Part shown: positions 45,501-52,958 of the stretch, one piece after another
How positions within the stretch are numbered: position 1 is the stretch's first letter
Layout: every line of letters starts with the position of its first letter
Source: Deltaproteobacteria bacterium
GTDB taxonomy: Bacteria; Desulfobacterota; Dissulfuribacteria; Dissulfuribacterales; DYLC01
Reading direction: 5' to 3'
DNA length: 64,000 nucleotides
NCBI GenBank assembly: GCA_028695735.1
Contig: JAQVIJ010000001.1
Coordinates: 175,081-239,080 of the forward strand
The notes under the pieces: generated by a model
Told to the model about the DNA's origin: nothing
The model's input: the letters and a program-made list of their open reading frames with translations, nothing else
Databases searched by the model: none
Program-made: the position numbers and the translations under genes

Positions 45501-46859
45501 TGCCCCACGGGCAGTGGCGTTGATGATGGGCACAGGGCTCTGAGCCACGATCTCCTCAAACTGTTGTTTAAGGCTCATCAAACCCCGATCTGTGGGGATA
45601 TCCTCGCCCGTAATAGACTTGACATAATATATCTCTTTGTCTTTTGGCAGGCCCTTTTCATGGAATATGACACCGGATGCATGGTCAGAACCAGTGGTCT
45701 TGGTGTAGGCCAGGTCCTGGCCCACCAGCACGATGGGCGAGGCCTCCATGAGATGGGCAAGGCCGACGGAGAGGTGCGCCACTGACAGAAGGGGCGGCAG
45801 AAGGTGCCGAACACCCAACTGTTGAATCATCCACATGTGAGGAATGTCTTCATTAAAGGCGTAAAAGATGTGTTGAGCGGGCAGGCGCTTGGGAATAAGC
45901 GGGCATACCTTTATGGTGATGGCCAGGGCGAAAGACAACCGGGATGCGAGAAACGGCGCCACCTTTTCAAAGTTGGCGTCCTCCATGTCCAGAGAGGCGA
46001 TGAAGTCAGGCACGATGCCGTTTTTCAGCAGGGTTGGAAGTGCGGAATCCACTGCAAAGATGGCGCATCTGCCCACGGCCTTTTGAATGTCCGGTATGCT
46101 CATGTCCAAAGAGGGCCCGGCCGCTACAAGCAGGGCAGGACGGCCCTTCAATAATCCCTTGAGTATATCTGTGTTGGTGGCATGACGAATATTTGTGAGA
46201 TTGGCCAACCTGTTTTTTACAAAGGTCTCGCCATAATAATTAGTGGTGCTGCCCATGGCATTGATCTTGTTCAGGAGCTGAAACACCCGGTCATTTGTCT
46301 CCTCGTACAACCGTGTCTGCCAGGAGAAGCTGGGCTGGTGCTTGAGGATGTGCGTGTCTGAGATGGCCACCTCCCTGCCCAGCTCCCGTTCCATACGAAC
46401 CGGGTCCCAATCCCCCACATATAAAAAGGTCTTGGCCGAGCCCAAAAGGGGTGTGAGGTCCACATGGCGCAGGGCAATACAAAATATATCAAGAGATGGC
46501 TCCACTATGGCCAGTTTTGCTATGGCAGGTCTCTCTCTTAAAATGAGAAGGGGGCCGTAACCCAGGCCCATACCCACAAAGATCACCACACCCGATGCAT
46601 CCTCTTTGACCGTCTGAAAGTGAACGGCCGCACTGCTCCAGGGGTCGTCGTTGTCATAGGCCAAAAATGCGGCGCCGTTTGAGAGCTGGTAGCGCAGGTT
46701 CGCAAGACCATTGGCGCTCTTGAGCACCTCACCGTCAAAAACCGGTCTATGCTGTTCCACCAAGGCGTGAATATGGGGAAATCGTTGTTTGAGCAGGGCA
46801 AGATTTGCCTGGAAAAGGGCGGAATCGCCTGAAAAATCCATAGACACCATAGAACCCAT
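42498..46859 (-). CDS. maf: Motility accessory factor (flagellin glycosyltransferase) fused to TPRs and a second transferase domain
   Basis: A 1453-residue protein. Residues about 1-230 are the Maf N-terminal region (VVIFVGMGLGYGP, VEPSLDIFCIAL). Residues about 205-420 hold the MAF/DUF115 core with PALLVAAGPSLDMSIPDIQK and FAVDSALPTLLKNGIVPDF. A helical segment (about 480-650) is probably coiled coil. Residues about 690-1165 carry TPRs such as AWMNMGVAYSRLNRHMEAEE. The last 290 residues resemble the GT9-like domain of TPR transferases (NILVWVEQGAGDNIQFVRYL, LRIGFVWKGNPKH, DLVITVDTSIAHLAGA). Maf proteins move CMP-pseudaminic or legionaminic acid to flagellin. AGGAG precedes the ATG. It is divergent from fliC. 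Confidence 0.92.
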   Translation of the reverse strand: MGSMVSMDFSGDSALFQANLALLKQRFPHIHALVEQHRPVFDGEVLKSANGLANLRYQLSNGAAFLAYDNDDPWSSAAVHFQTVKEDASGVVIFVGMGLGYGPLLILRERPAIAKLAIVEPSLDIFCIALRHVDLTPLLGSAKTFLYVGDWDPVRMERELGREVAISDTHILKHQPSFSWQTRLYEETNDRVFQLLNKINAMGSTTNYYGETFVKNRLANLTNIRHATNTDILKGLLKGRPALLVAAGPSLDMSIPDIQKAVGRCAIFAVDSALPTLLKNGIVPDFIASLDMEDANFEKVAPFLASRLSFALAITIKVCPLIPKRLPAQHIFYAFNEDIPHMWMIQQLGVRHLLPPLLSVAHLSVGLAHLMEASPIVLVGQDLAYTKTTGSDHASGVIFHEKGLPKDKEIYYVKSITGEDIPTDRGLMSLKQQFEEIVAQSPVPIINATARGAHIAGTRVMPLAEVIQEFMTEEFDFHALLEETIASHKPWQNSQISSYCKRSLSLCRDVLEQVKKAKRLLSGGLKRIDDLLEKGVIVRSLEDLPAPIRNEMIQLDRLNNKTDGYNELWNQVLELTYNMLQENDKIKYQNERIREEQGYLAWLKAELERLLMVQEKRLEVLGLYQGLMKDLEHRLNEEDRLLTAISKAKSPEDALASRLELAKLYVQSEDLVLAQGVLKEILQSVPEEATANALMGFVLAGLLNFEEAEVHWNRAVQLNASLNEEVDHLRELAAAPWLRLTSHREYVAQPDGEYLLWGEKYPHLLAQWIQRICTLKAAKAVSALKTEVWPQYEGRLNALVEDNAEKASSILQAWTPLLPLNGHASLSAQVFYRLEDLNALADVLPQAMAEAQGNGRRLAFLARVLMENNRMEEGIQLLTEAVGLEPETAVLWQELGDALVESQDYEGAIAAYERCLLALPQRIELFKKMGDCYLETGQIEAAKAAYEAFKERFQKDAGLEQSERCFQEGLQLQKAERLEEAIARYQEAVRLHPGHITAWMNMGVAYSRLNRHMEAEEAFKNALRCDEGNVDVLYNLACLYLDTKHIDEAEALFRRVIESDSSYSGAYNNLGHLLKEYRKAYEAALTYFQKALELIDGQGFDAARAYYNMANCYQELMDIPAAIEYYKKAVALAPDLVEAHWNLSHVLLLNNQVKEGFQEYLWRWRRKEAPPYAPVSLPLWRGETGPGNILVWVEQGAGDNIQFVRYLPLLREQGKRVTLACGPELARLFEPMEAVEQVILKSHMALACENMDWHVPLLDLPSHLQEDSRPFPLADGYLKVDIGLKGRMERLFSHMGKALRIGFVWKGNPKHNRDKERSVAFEMFKPLFELPDTQWFSLQYQSEPLAVERANVHNLAPYLVDFAHTAAIVSCLDLVITVDTSIAHLAGAILPPDGQKRPKVWTLLAYVPDWRWGINTRQTPWYSNMQLFRQSSRNDWQEVFEAVKEAILAHEKA

Positions 46860-46960
46860 GCGTTTTCTCCTGACTTATAATGGTTTGACTCCATTCTTTT
46901 GCAAAAAGAATACCACGGAAGGGGACATCGCTCCAGCCTGGGAATGAGCGGTGAGTGAAT

Positions 46961-46988
46961 TAAAGTTTTCCAAAGGCCCTGCCGATAA
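46961..46988 (+). promoter_or_regulatory. Sigma-28 (FliA) promoter of fliC
   Basis: TAAAGTTT (46961-46968), a 12-nt spacer, and GCCGATAA (46981-46988). Both elements match the enterobacterial flagellar sigma consensus exactly. It lies 150 nt before the flagellin start. Confidence 0.92.
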
Positions 46989-47097
46989 AAGAATCAAAAG
47001 AGGAAACCGCGAAAAGACAAGAAAGGAGGTGAGCGTTTCCAATTCACAAATTTTAGTTCTGCGGGCCTTTTTTATAGCAAAACAAAACCCTAACCAG

Positions 47098-47113
47098 GCG
47101 GCATGAAGGCCGC
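47098..47113 (+). promoter_or_regulatory. Leader hairpin before the fliC ribosome site
   Basis: GCGGC / GCCGC stem with a 6-nt loop, ending 12 nt before AAGGAGG. It may protect the long flagellin message or influence translation; it is not followed by a terminator-like T run. Confidence 0.4.
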
Positions 47114-47138
47114 TTAAAAAACTCAAGGAGGATTTACC

Positions 47139-49547
47139 ATGGCACTTCGTATTAACACCAACATTTCGGCCCTTAACTCCCATGCGAACCTGCAAAAGAG
47201 CGATGCATCTCTGAGCAAGTCGCTGGAAAGGCTCTCATCCGGTCTGCGCATCAACCGTTCAGCGGACGATGCAGCCGGTATGTCAATAGCCAACATGCTG
47301 AAATCCCAATCCCTGGGTCTGGGCCAGGCCATCAGGAATGCCAACGATGGTATCAGCATCGTGCAGATCGCAGATGCGGCCCTGGATGAAAGCGTAAGCA
47401 TCCTGAATTCCATCAAGCAAAAGGCGGTTCAGGCTGCCCAAGACGGTCAGACCCTGGAGTCCCGTAAGGCCATTCAGGCGGATATCAACAAACTCTTGAA
47501 GGAGATGAATGATATCGCCCAGACCACCGCCTTTAACGGCATGAAGCTCCTGTCCGGTAACTTCATCAACAAGCAGTTCCAGGTGGGTGCATACAGCGGT
47601 CAGACCGTGGACATCAACATCGCCTCGGCGGAGACCACCAAGATCGGCCATGTGACCACCGCAGACCTGCGGCTCACCAACAGCACCGGTGGCGAGGTCC
47701 GTCTGGGCATCTACTCGGCCCTGCGGGATGCCACAGTGCAGATACAGTCCGTAAACCTGGCCTATGACAACACCAAGGAGCACAGCATGGGTGCCCTGGC
47801 TGCGGCCATCAACCTCAATTCTGACCTCACAGGTGTCACAGCCCAGGCATTTGTCTCCTCCACCAGCAATTCCGCTGTAAAGGCAGGGACGACTGGTACT
47901 GACTTTGCCATAAACGGCGTAGTCATCGGTGCTGTCAGCGTGCAAGGCAACGATGCAACCGGCTCTCTGGCGAATGCCATCAACCAGAAGTCCTCTGAAC
48001 ACGGGGTGACTGCCTCTGTGGATGCACAGGGCTATCTCAAGCTCACATCCAACGACGGCAGGGCCATAAAGGTCACAGGCGATACAGGCACCACCCTGGT
48101 GGGCAGCAATCTGAACACCTTTGGCTACATCCGTCTGTTCCAGATGGGCGCCAATGAGATCAAGATCACAGATGCCACAGACATGGTCTCCCTGAACCTC
48201 ACCGGTGACTTGACCCTAAGTGCTGCTATGTCCACTACCGTGGATTCCACGCTGGTAAAGGGTTCGGTTATTGGTACAGGTTCTGTAATCAGGGCAGGCT
48301 CCACCTTGGGCGTAACATTAGGCGCAGGCGGATTTACTGGAACAGTAACCACCACACAGGACAGCGAGCTCAAGGCAGGCTCTGCATTGGGTTCAGGTTC
48401 TGTCATAAAAGAAGGCACCGTCCTGGGAGGAAGCGCAAAGAACTCCGGTACTGTCACCACCAGCACAGACAGCCTGTTAAAGACAGGCAGCATTCTGACT
48501 GCAGGTACGGTCCTGGCTGCAGGCACCACTGTCACCACAGACATCGCTACCACAGTTGGCACAATCACAGCCGGCACCACCCTGGCATCCGACTACACAA
48601 CCTCTGGTTCCAACACCCTGTTAAATGACATGGTAGTCAAGGCCAATTCCACCTTCGCTGCAGGCAGCACCTTCTTTACCGGCTCCTATGTGGGGGCGAA
48701 TGTCACCTTGGCAGGCGCCAGTACCCTGACTGTGGGCATGACCCTAAAGGCAGGATCACAGATTGTAGGTAGTGACTCGTCAACATCCATCCTGGAAGGC
48801 TCCACCATAGGCGGTGACTTCACCACCTCTACAAGCCTCACCATGACCAGCGACATGATCCTCAAGGCAGGGGCAAATATCGTGACAGCCTCCAGCCTGG
48901 CCAAGGGCTCCACCATAGGCGGGTTGGCTGTCACATCTGCTACAGTAACCCTGGCCTCGGACATGACCCTGGCGGCAGGCAGTATTCTGGCCGCGGACAC
49001 CACCATCAAAAAGGGCACGGTGCTCACGGATGAGATCGTGGCTGCAGGCGGCATTCACTACCAGGCGGGTACGGTGCTCACAGGCGATATAGTCACCGCA
49101 GGCAATAATGTCCTGGATGCCTCCATGACCTTAAAGGCAGGGTCAGCAGTGGCTTCAGGCAGCACCTTTGCAGCTACGGCCACCTCCTCCAGCGGCGCCA
49201 CTGCCTCCACAGCCCTGAGCAATGTGCAGAAGAGCAGGCTGTCAGACATAGATGTCACCTCGCAGGAAGGCGCCCAGAAGGGTATCTCCATCGTGGAGGC
49301 GGCCATAGTGGCCATCAACAAGGTCAAGGCGGACCTGGGTTCTGTGCAGAATCAGCTCACCAGCACCGCTGCCAACCTGACCACCACGAAGCTGAATGTC
49401 ACCTCGGCTGAGAGCCAGATTCGGGATGTGGACTTCGCTGAAGAGTCGTCCAACTTCTCGAAGATGCAGATATTGATGCAGGCCGGTACATTCGCCATGG
49501 CCCAGGCCAATGCCAGCTCTCAGAATGTGATGAGACTGCTTCAGTAA
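47139..49547 (+). CDS. fliC: Flagellin with hexapeptide-repeat central domain
   Basis: An 802-residue flagellin, much longer than the usual 280-500. The conserved ends are intact: MALRINTNISALNSHANLQK and the D0/D1 helices (1-170), and SAESQIRDVDFAEESSNFSK to the end (about 690-802). A flagellin-IN-like motif lies at about 246-310 (FAINGVVIGAVSVQG, VTASVDAQGYLKLTS). Residues about 360-680 are a Ser/Thr/Gly-rich domain of about eight degenerate units built from hexads like LKAGSA-LGSGSV-IKEGTV. This resembles a left-handed beta-helix, an unusual exposed domain for a flagellin and rich in O-glycosylation sites. AAGGAGG precedes the ATG. Confidence 0.95.
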   Translation: MALRINTNISALNSHANLQKSDASLSKSLERLSSGLRINRSADDAAGMSIANMLKSQSLGLGQAIRNANDGISIVQIADAALDESVSILNSIKQKAVQAAQDGQTLESRKAIQADINKLLKEMNDIAQTTAFNGMKLLSGNFINKQFQVGAYSGQTVDINIASAETTKIGHVTTADLRLTNSTGGEVRLGIYSALRDATVQIQSVNLAYDNTKEHSMGALAAAINLNSDLTGVTAQAFVSSTSNSAVKAGTTGTDFAINGVVIGAVSVQGNDATGSLANAINQKSSEHGVTASVDAQGYLKLTSNDGRAIKVTGDTGTTLVGSNLNTFGYIRLFQMGANEIKITDATDMVSLNLTGDLTLSAAMSTTVDSTLVKGSVIGTGSVIRAGSTLGVTLGAGGFTGTVTTTQDSELKAGSALGSGSVIKEGTVLGGSAKNSGTVTTSTDSLLKTGSILTAGTVLAAGTTVTTDIATTVGTITAGTTLASDYTTSGSNTLLNDMVVKANSTFAAGSTFFTGSYVGANVTLAGASTLTVGMTLKAGSQIVGSDSSTSILEGSTIGGDFTTSTSLTMTSDMILKAGANIVTASSLAKGSTIGGLAVTSATVTLASDMTLAAGSILAADTTIKKGTVLTDEIVAAGGIHYQAGTVLTGDIVTAGNNVLDASMTLKAGSAVASGSTFAATATSSSGATASTALSNVQKSRLSDIDVTSQEGAQKGISIVEAAIVAINKVKADLGSVQNQLTSTAANLTTTKLNVTSAESQIRDVDFAEESSNFSKMQILMQAGTFAMAQANASSQNVMRLLQ

Positions 49548-49566
49548 ACTGACTTAAAACCCTAAC

Positions 49567-49606
49567 CCATGGGCGGAGGCAACACTTCGCCCATGGCAGC
49601 ATTTTT
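49567..49606 (+). terminator. Intrinsic terminator after fliC
   Basis: A 9-bp stem CCATGGGCG / CGCCCATGG with a 12-nt loop, followed by CAGCATTTTT. It ends 20 nt before the fliD start and would let flagellin be made in excess of the cap protein. Confidence 0.8.
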
Positions 49607-49623
49607 ATGAAAAGGAGTAGGTT

Positions 49624-51003
49624 ATGGCAGGCACTATCAGCTCCCTTGGGCTTGGCTCCAATCTGGGGCTTCAGAACATCCTGGATCAGCTTCGCAAGGC
49701 GGATGAAGCGCCCCTTGAGAACCTGAAGTCCACACAAACGGTCCTCAAGAATCAGATAAATGCCTTTAATGCCCTGAATCAGGGCCTGATGGAGGCCAAA
49801 TCCCATGCCATGACACTGACCCTGGATTCCACCTACATCGCAAGGGGTATCACCTCCAGCGATGAAAAGGTCCTCACGGCCTCTGTGGCAGACGGCGCTG
49901 TCATCGGCTCCCGCAACATCGAGGTCACACGGCTGGCCAGTGCCAGCTCATGGGAGGGTGTAAGTGTTGCCAGTGCGGACACAAAGGTCAACACCAGCGG
50001 CTCCGGCCAGACCTTTTCTTACTCCATAAAAGGCCAGGAAAGAACGCTCACAGTTGCCAACAACACCACCCTGCAAGGCCTGGCAGACCTCATCAACAAC
50101 GACTCAGGCAATTTAGGGGTCACGGCACAACTGGTAAACGACGGGTCGGCCACTCCCTATAAACTCGTGCTCACCGCCAACAAAACCGGTGAGGACAACC
50201 GCATCACCATCAACACGCAGTTGTCAGGCTATGGCCTGACAGAGAAAAACGGGGCAGGCGGTGCATCCCTCAATGCATCCCTCACCCTGGACGGCGTTAC
50301 ATATCAACGCCAAAGCAACAACGGCATAACCGACATTCTAAGCGGCATCACTTTAAATCTGAGGGGTACTGGCACGGCCAACATAACCGTAAACCAGGAC
50401 AACTCAAAAATGACCGATGCCTTAAAGGGCCTTGTGAGCAAATTAAATGAGGTCATTACCAGCGCCAAAACCCAGTCCGGCTACGACAAGGACGGCAAAC
50501 CCAATCTGCTTCAGGGCGTGAGCACCGTAAGGAACATGGGTTACGACCTGATCAACATGCTGGGGGCCAAGATTCAGACTGGCGGCAAAATCACCTCCCT
50601 CTATGACCTGGGGCTGGAGGTAAACAGGGACGGCACCATCTCCTTGAATGAAACCACATTAAACAACGCCATATCAGCCCATCCTGAGGATGTAAAGCTG
50701 TTTTTGGCAGGCGACAGCACCAAGGGCATTAGAGGTCTTGGTGAGGCCATAAACGACAGGCTGCGCGTCATGACCAGGCCGGTTACAGGCACCCTGGCCA
50801 GCGAGCAGACCGCTGCACAGGATCGGATTTCACGTATAGATGCACAGATTACGGCTACAACCGCCAGACTTGACAAGAAATATGACATTTTAGCAAAACA
50901 ATTTTCAGAGCTCGACAAATTCACCAACTCCATGACATCGCTTTCCACCTATCTCACATCGCAGTTCAAGTCATTGTCGGGAAGCTCGTCGAGTTCCAAC
51001 TAA
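49624..51003 (+). CDS. fliD: Flagellar filament cap protein FliD (HAP2)
   Basis: FliD caps the filament and helps flagellin fold at the tip. The 459-residue protein has the N-terminal signature ISSLGLGSNLGLQNILDQLR and TVLKNQINAFNALNQGL, a flagellin-IN-like middle (LTLDGVTYQRQSNNGITDIL), and C-terminal coiled coil ITATTARLDKKYDILAKQFS with the Ser-rich tail. It follows the fliC terminator, with AAAAGGAGTAGGTT before the ATG. Confidence 0.95.
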   Translation: MAGTISSLGLGSNLGLQNILDQLRKADEAPLENLKSTQTVLKNQINAFNALNQGLMEAKSHAMTLTLDSTYIARGITSSDEKVLTASVADGAVIGSRNIEVTRLASASSWEGVSVASADTKVNTSGSGQTFSYSIKGQERTLTVANNTTLQGLADLINNDSGNLGVTAQLVNDGSATPYKLVLTANKTGEDNRITINTQLSGYGLTEKNGAGGASLNASLTLDGVTYQRQSNNGITDILSGITLNLRGTGTANITVNQDNSKMTDALKGLVSKLNEVITSAKTQSGYDKDGKPNLLQGVSTVRNMGYDLINMLGAKIQTGGKITSLYDLGLEVNRDGTISLNETTLNNAISAHPEDVKLFLAGDSTKGIRGLGEAINDRLRVMTRPVTGTLASEQTAAQDRISRIDAQITATTARLDKKYDILAKQFSELDKFTNSMTSLSTYLTSQFKSLSGSSSSSN

Positions 51004-51063
51004 AAACACAAGGCCAGGGCATCGGCCCGGCAGCAAGATAATCTTAAAAAACGAGAGAGACCT

Positions 51064-51588
51064 ATGAACAGACAGGCCGTGAAGGCATACAAAAGCACGC
51101 AAGTCATGACAACAGACCCATACAAGCTCATTTTGATGCTGTATGACGCCTGCATCAAGAACCTGTTTCAAGCACGGGATGCCGTGACCACAAACGACAG
51201 GGTGCGCCGGGGGGAGACGTTGAGCAAGGCCATCGACATCCTTTCGGAACTGTTCAGCTCCGTGCAGGGCGAGACAGAGCAGGCGAAATTTCTGCGGGGC
51301 CTATACACCGCCATGATGCTGGAGCTGCCCAATGTTAACCTCACAAACGACATCAAGACACTGGATCTGGCCATAAAATATATGGCCCAGCTTCGCAGCA
51401 TCTGGAAGGAACAGGTGATGGCCAAGGGGCCAGGCGCCGAGCCATCTTCTCTGTCTATACAGAATAAACAGGCAGGACCTGCTGCCCACGAAAAAAATGG
51501 CACAAGTTCGGGCGTTAACGACACAGCTATGAGGGGCGGCATTGCAGCCCAGCAGGCTTGTTACAAACCATTTGCATGTAAATTTTGA
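51064..51588 (+). CDS. fliS: Flagellin export chaperone FliS
   Basis: FliS binds the flagellin C-terminus before export. The 174-residue protein has the family core AVKAYKSTQVMTTDPYKLIL then MLYDACIKNLFQARDAV and a four-helix pattern to about residue 125. The last 50 residues are extra, polar and variable (SSLSIQNKQAGPAAHEKNG). It is 60 nt after fliD and overlaps no gene, but the next ATG is 1 nt past its stop. Confidence 0.94.
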   Translation: MNRQAVKAYKSTQVMTTDPYKLILMLYDACIKNLFQARDAVTTNDRVRRGETLSKAIDILSELFSSVQGETEQAKFLRGLYTAMMLELPNVNLTNDIKTLDLAIKYMAQLRSIWKEQVMAKGPGAEPSSLSIQNKQAGPAAHEKNGTSSGVNDTAMRGGIAAQQACYKPFACKF

Positions 51589-51589
51589 G

Positions 51590-51982
51590 ATGACTATTAT
51601 GGATAACAATGCCTTTACTCATTCAGCTATGCAAGAGGCACTGACCAAAATGGCCTCACTCCAGGACGAGATCCTGATACGGATACAGTCAGATGCCGAC
51701 TGGCTTCCAAGGCTTCCTGTGTGGATGGACCAATATACCCAGGCATCTCAACGAATCAAAAATCTGCTGGATTCCTATACATACGATGAACACCGGCAGG
51801 AATATGCTCAACGGGTGCAGTTCCTCATAGAACAGCAGGAAAACATACTTGTCCTGCTACAAAAACAGCGCGATGAACTCGCCACACACATGCGGCAACT
51901 GGAACAGGGCAAAAAGGCCATTCAGGGTTATAGTTCGGGGAACTCCTGTGAAAAACAGGTATTTTTGAGTATGGATACATGA
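51590..51982 (+). CDS. fliT: FliT-like flagellar chaperone
   Basis: A 130-residue helical protein directly after fliS, the usual place of fliT. It has a helical hairpin pattern (QEALTKMASLQDEILIRIQS, then a long C-terminal coiled coil AQRVQFLIEQQENILVLLQK). FliT binds FliD and controls the flagellar master regulator in enterobacteria. Sequence similarity is weak, so the assignment is mainly from position and helical content. The start at 51590 or the ATG at 51599 are both possible; neither has a clear ribosome site. Confidence 0.6.
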   Translation: MTIMDNNAFTHSAMQEALTKMASLQDEILIRIQSDADWLPRLPVWMDQYTQASQRIKNLLDSYTYDEHRQEYAQRVQFLIEQQENILVLLQKQRDELATHMRQLEQGKKAIQGYSSGNSCEKQVFLSMDT

Positions 51983-52518
51983 CCATGCTGGTACAATCGA
52001 CTTCCACTCAAATAGACGACGCCTTCCGGCAGGCGCCTGTAATAATAAGGGAAGAGGCGGCAAAAACAGCCGGCAACCATGAAATTGCCTCTCAAGAGAC
52101 AGCAACAAGGGAAGCTGCGGCCCATGCCCCTGACAAGGCAAAAGACAGCAAGGAAACCGGCCGGCTGGCCATTAAGCCCGATGAAATCACTCTAAACGGA
52201 CAGCAGGTCGGCACTGCGGATGAACGTGGGGGAAACGGCCATGTGGAGAAAAAGACAGCGGCCCTCAAAAATAACACGGCCGAGCCACAGAAAAAACTGA
52301 CACAGCAGGAGATTGAAGACCTGCAAAAAAGGCTTCCGGACACACCTACCACGCGTTTTTCATTCAAATTCGATGAAAAAAGCAAGGAAATGGTGGTGCA
52401 GATCATAGACAAAAAAACCGATAAGGTCATAAGACAGATTCCGCCGGAGGAATTTCTGAAGATCAAGATGGCCTTCAAAGAGCTGATACGAGGGACATTG
52501 CTCGATAAAAAGGCCTGA
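51979..52518 (+). CDS. flaG: FlaG-family protein, copy 1
   Basis: A 179-residue protein. The first 120 residues are polar and variable; the last 55 hold the FlaG domain (RFSFKFDEKSKEMVVQIIDK, DKVIRQIPPEEFLKIKMAFKEL). FlaG affects filament length in several bacteria. The start overlaps the fliT-like gene by 4 nt. The next gene encodes a second protein with the same domain. Confidence 0.9.
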   Translation: MTMLVQSTSTQIDDAFRQAPVIIREEAAKTAGNHEIASQETATREAAAHAPDKAKDSKETGRLAIKPDEITLNGQQVGTADERGGNGHVEKKTAALKNNTAEPQKKLTQQEIEDLQKRLPDTPTTRFSFKFDEKSKEMVVQIIDKKTDKVIRQIPPEEFLKIKMAFKELIRGTLLDKKA

Positions 52519-52547
52519 TAGTATGTTCGCCCTACCAGAATGGAGAG

Positions 52548-52958
52548 ATGATTATGCTTACCATCGATGCAAGGATGCAGACAGATGTAACGGTCGGCCA
52601 GACCAGACCCGCAAGCCAGGAACGGAACCCGGCTGTTGCAACTCAACAACCATCCACAGATAAGGCCGTCTTACAGAAAACAGAGGACATGGCAGCCGCG
52701 GCCGCCGGCGCTGAATCCAAAGGCAAGGCCGGCCTGAAGGAGACGGAAGAAGCAGTCAGGTCTATTCAAAAGGACATGGAGCTCCTGAACACGCGCATAG
52801 CCTTTCGTGTGGACAAAAAAAGCGACGAGATCGTGGTGGATGTGATCGACAAGGACACCAATCAGGTCATAAGACAGATCCCATCAGAGGAGATGCTGCG
52901 GCTCAAGACAGCCTTCAAGGAGTTGATCAAGGGCCTGCTTGTGGATGTGACCGCCTGA
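52548..52958 (+). CDS. flaG: FlaG-family protein, copy 2
   Basis: A 136-residue protein with the same C-terminal domain as its neighbour (IAFRVDKKSDEIVVDVIDKD, NQVIRQIPSEEMLRLKTAFK), about 60 percent alike by eye over that part, and an unrelated shorter Ala/Thr-rich N-terminus. GGAGAG precedes the start. The 3' end overlaps the convergent glycosyltransferase gene by 32 nt. Confidence 0.9.
   Translation: MIMLTIDARMQTDVTVGQTRPASQERNPAVATQQPSTDKAVLQKTEDMAAAAAGAESKGKAGLKETEEAVRSIQKDMELLNTRIAFRVDKKSDEIVVDVIDKDTNQVIRQIPSEEMLRLKTAFKELIKGLLVDVTA

Noticed and set aside
47033-47106. Leader peptide of about 24 codons (GTG AGC GTT...) before fliC
   Set aside because: The apparent ribosome site overlaps the GTG, leaving no spacing; no regulatory codon runs are seen.
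48125-49327. Long minus-strand open frames opposite fliC
   Set aside because: They arise from the repetitive codon pattern of the flagellin solenoid and lack ribosome sites or recognisable domains.
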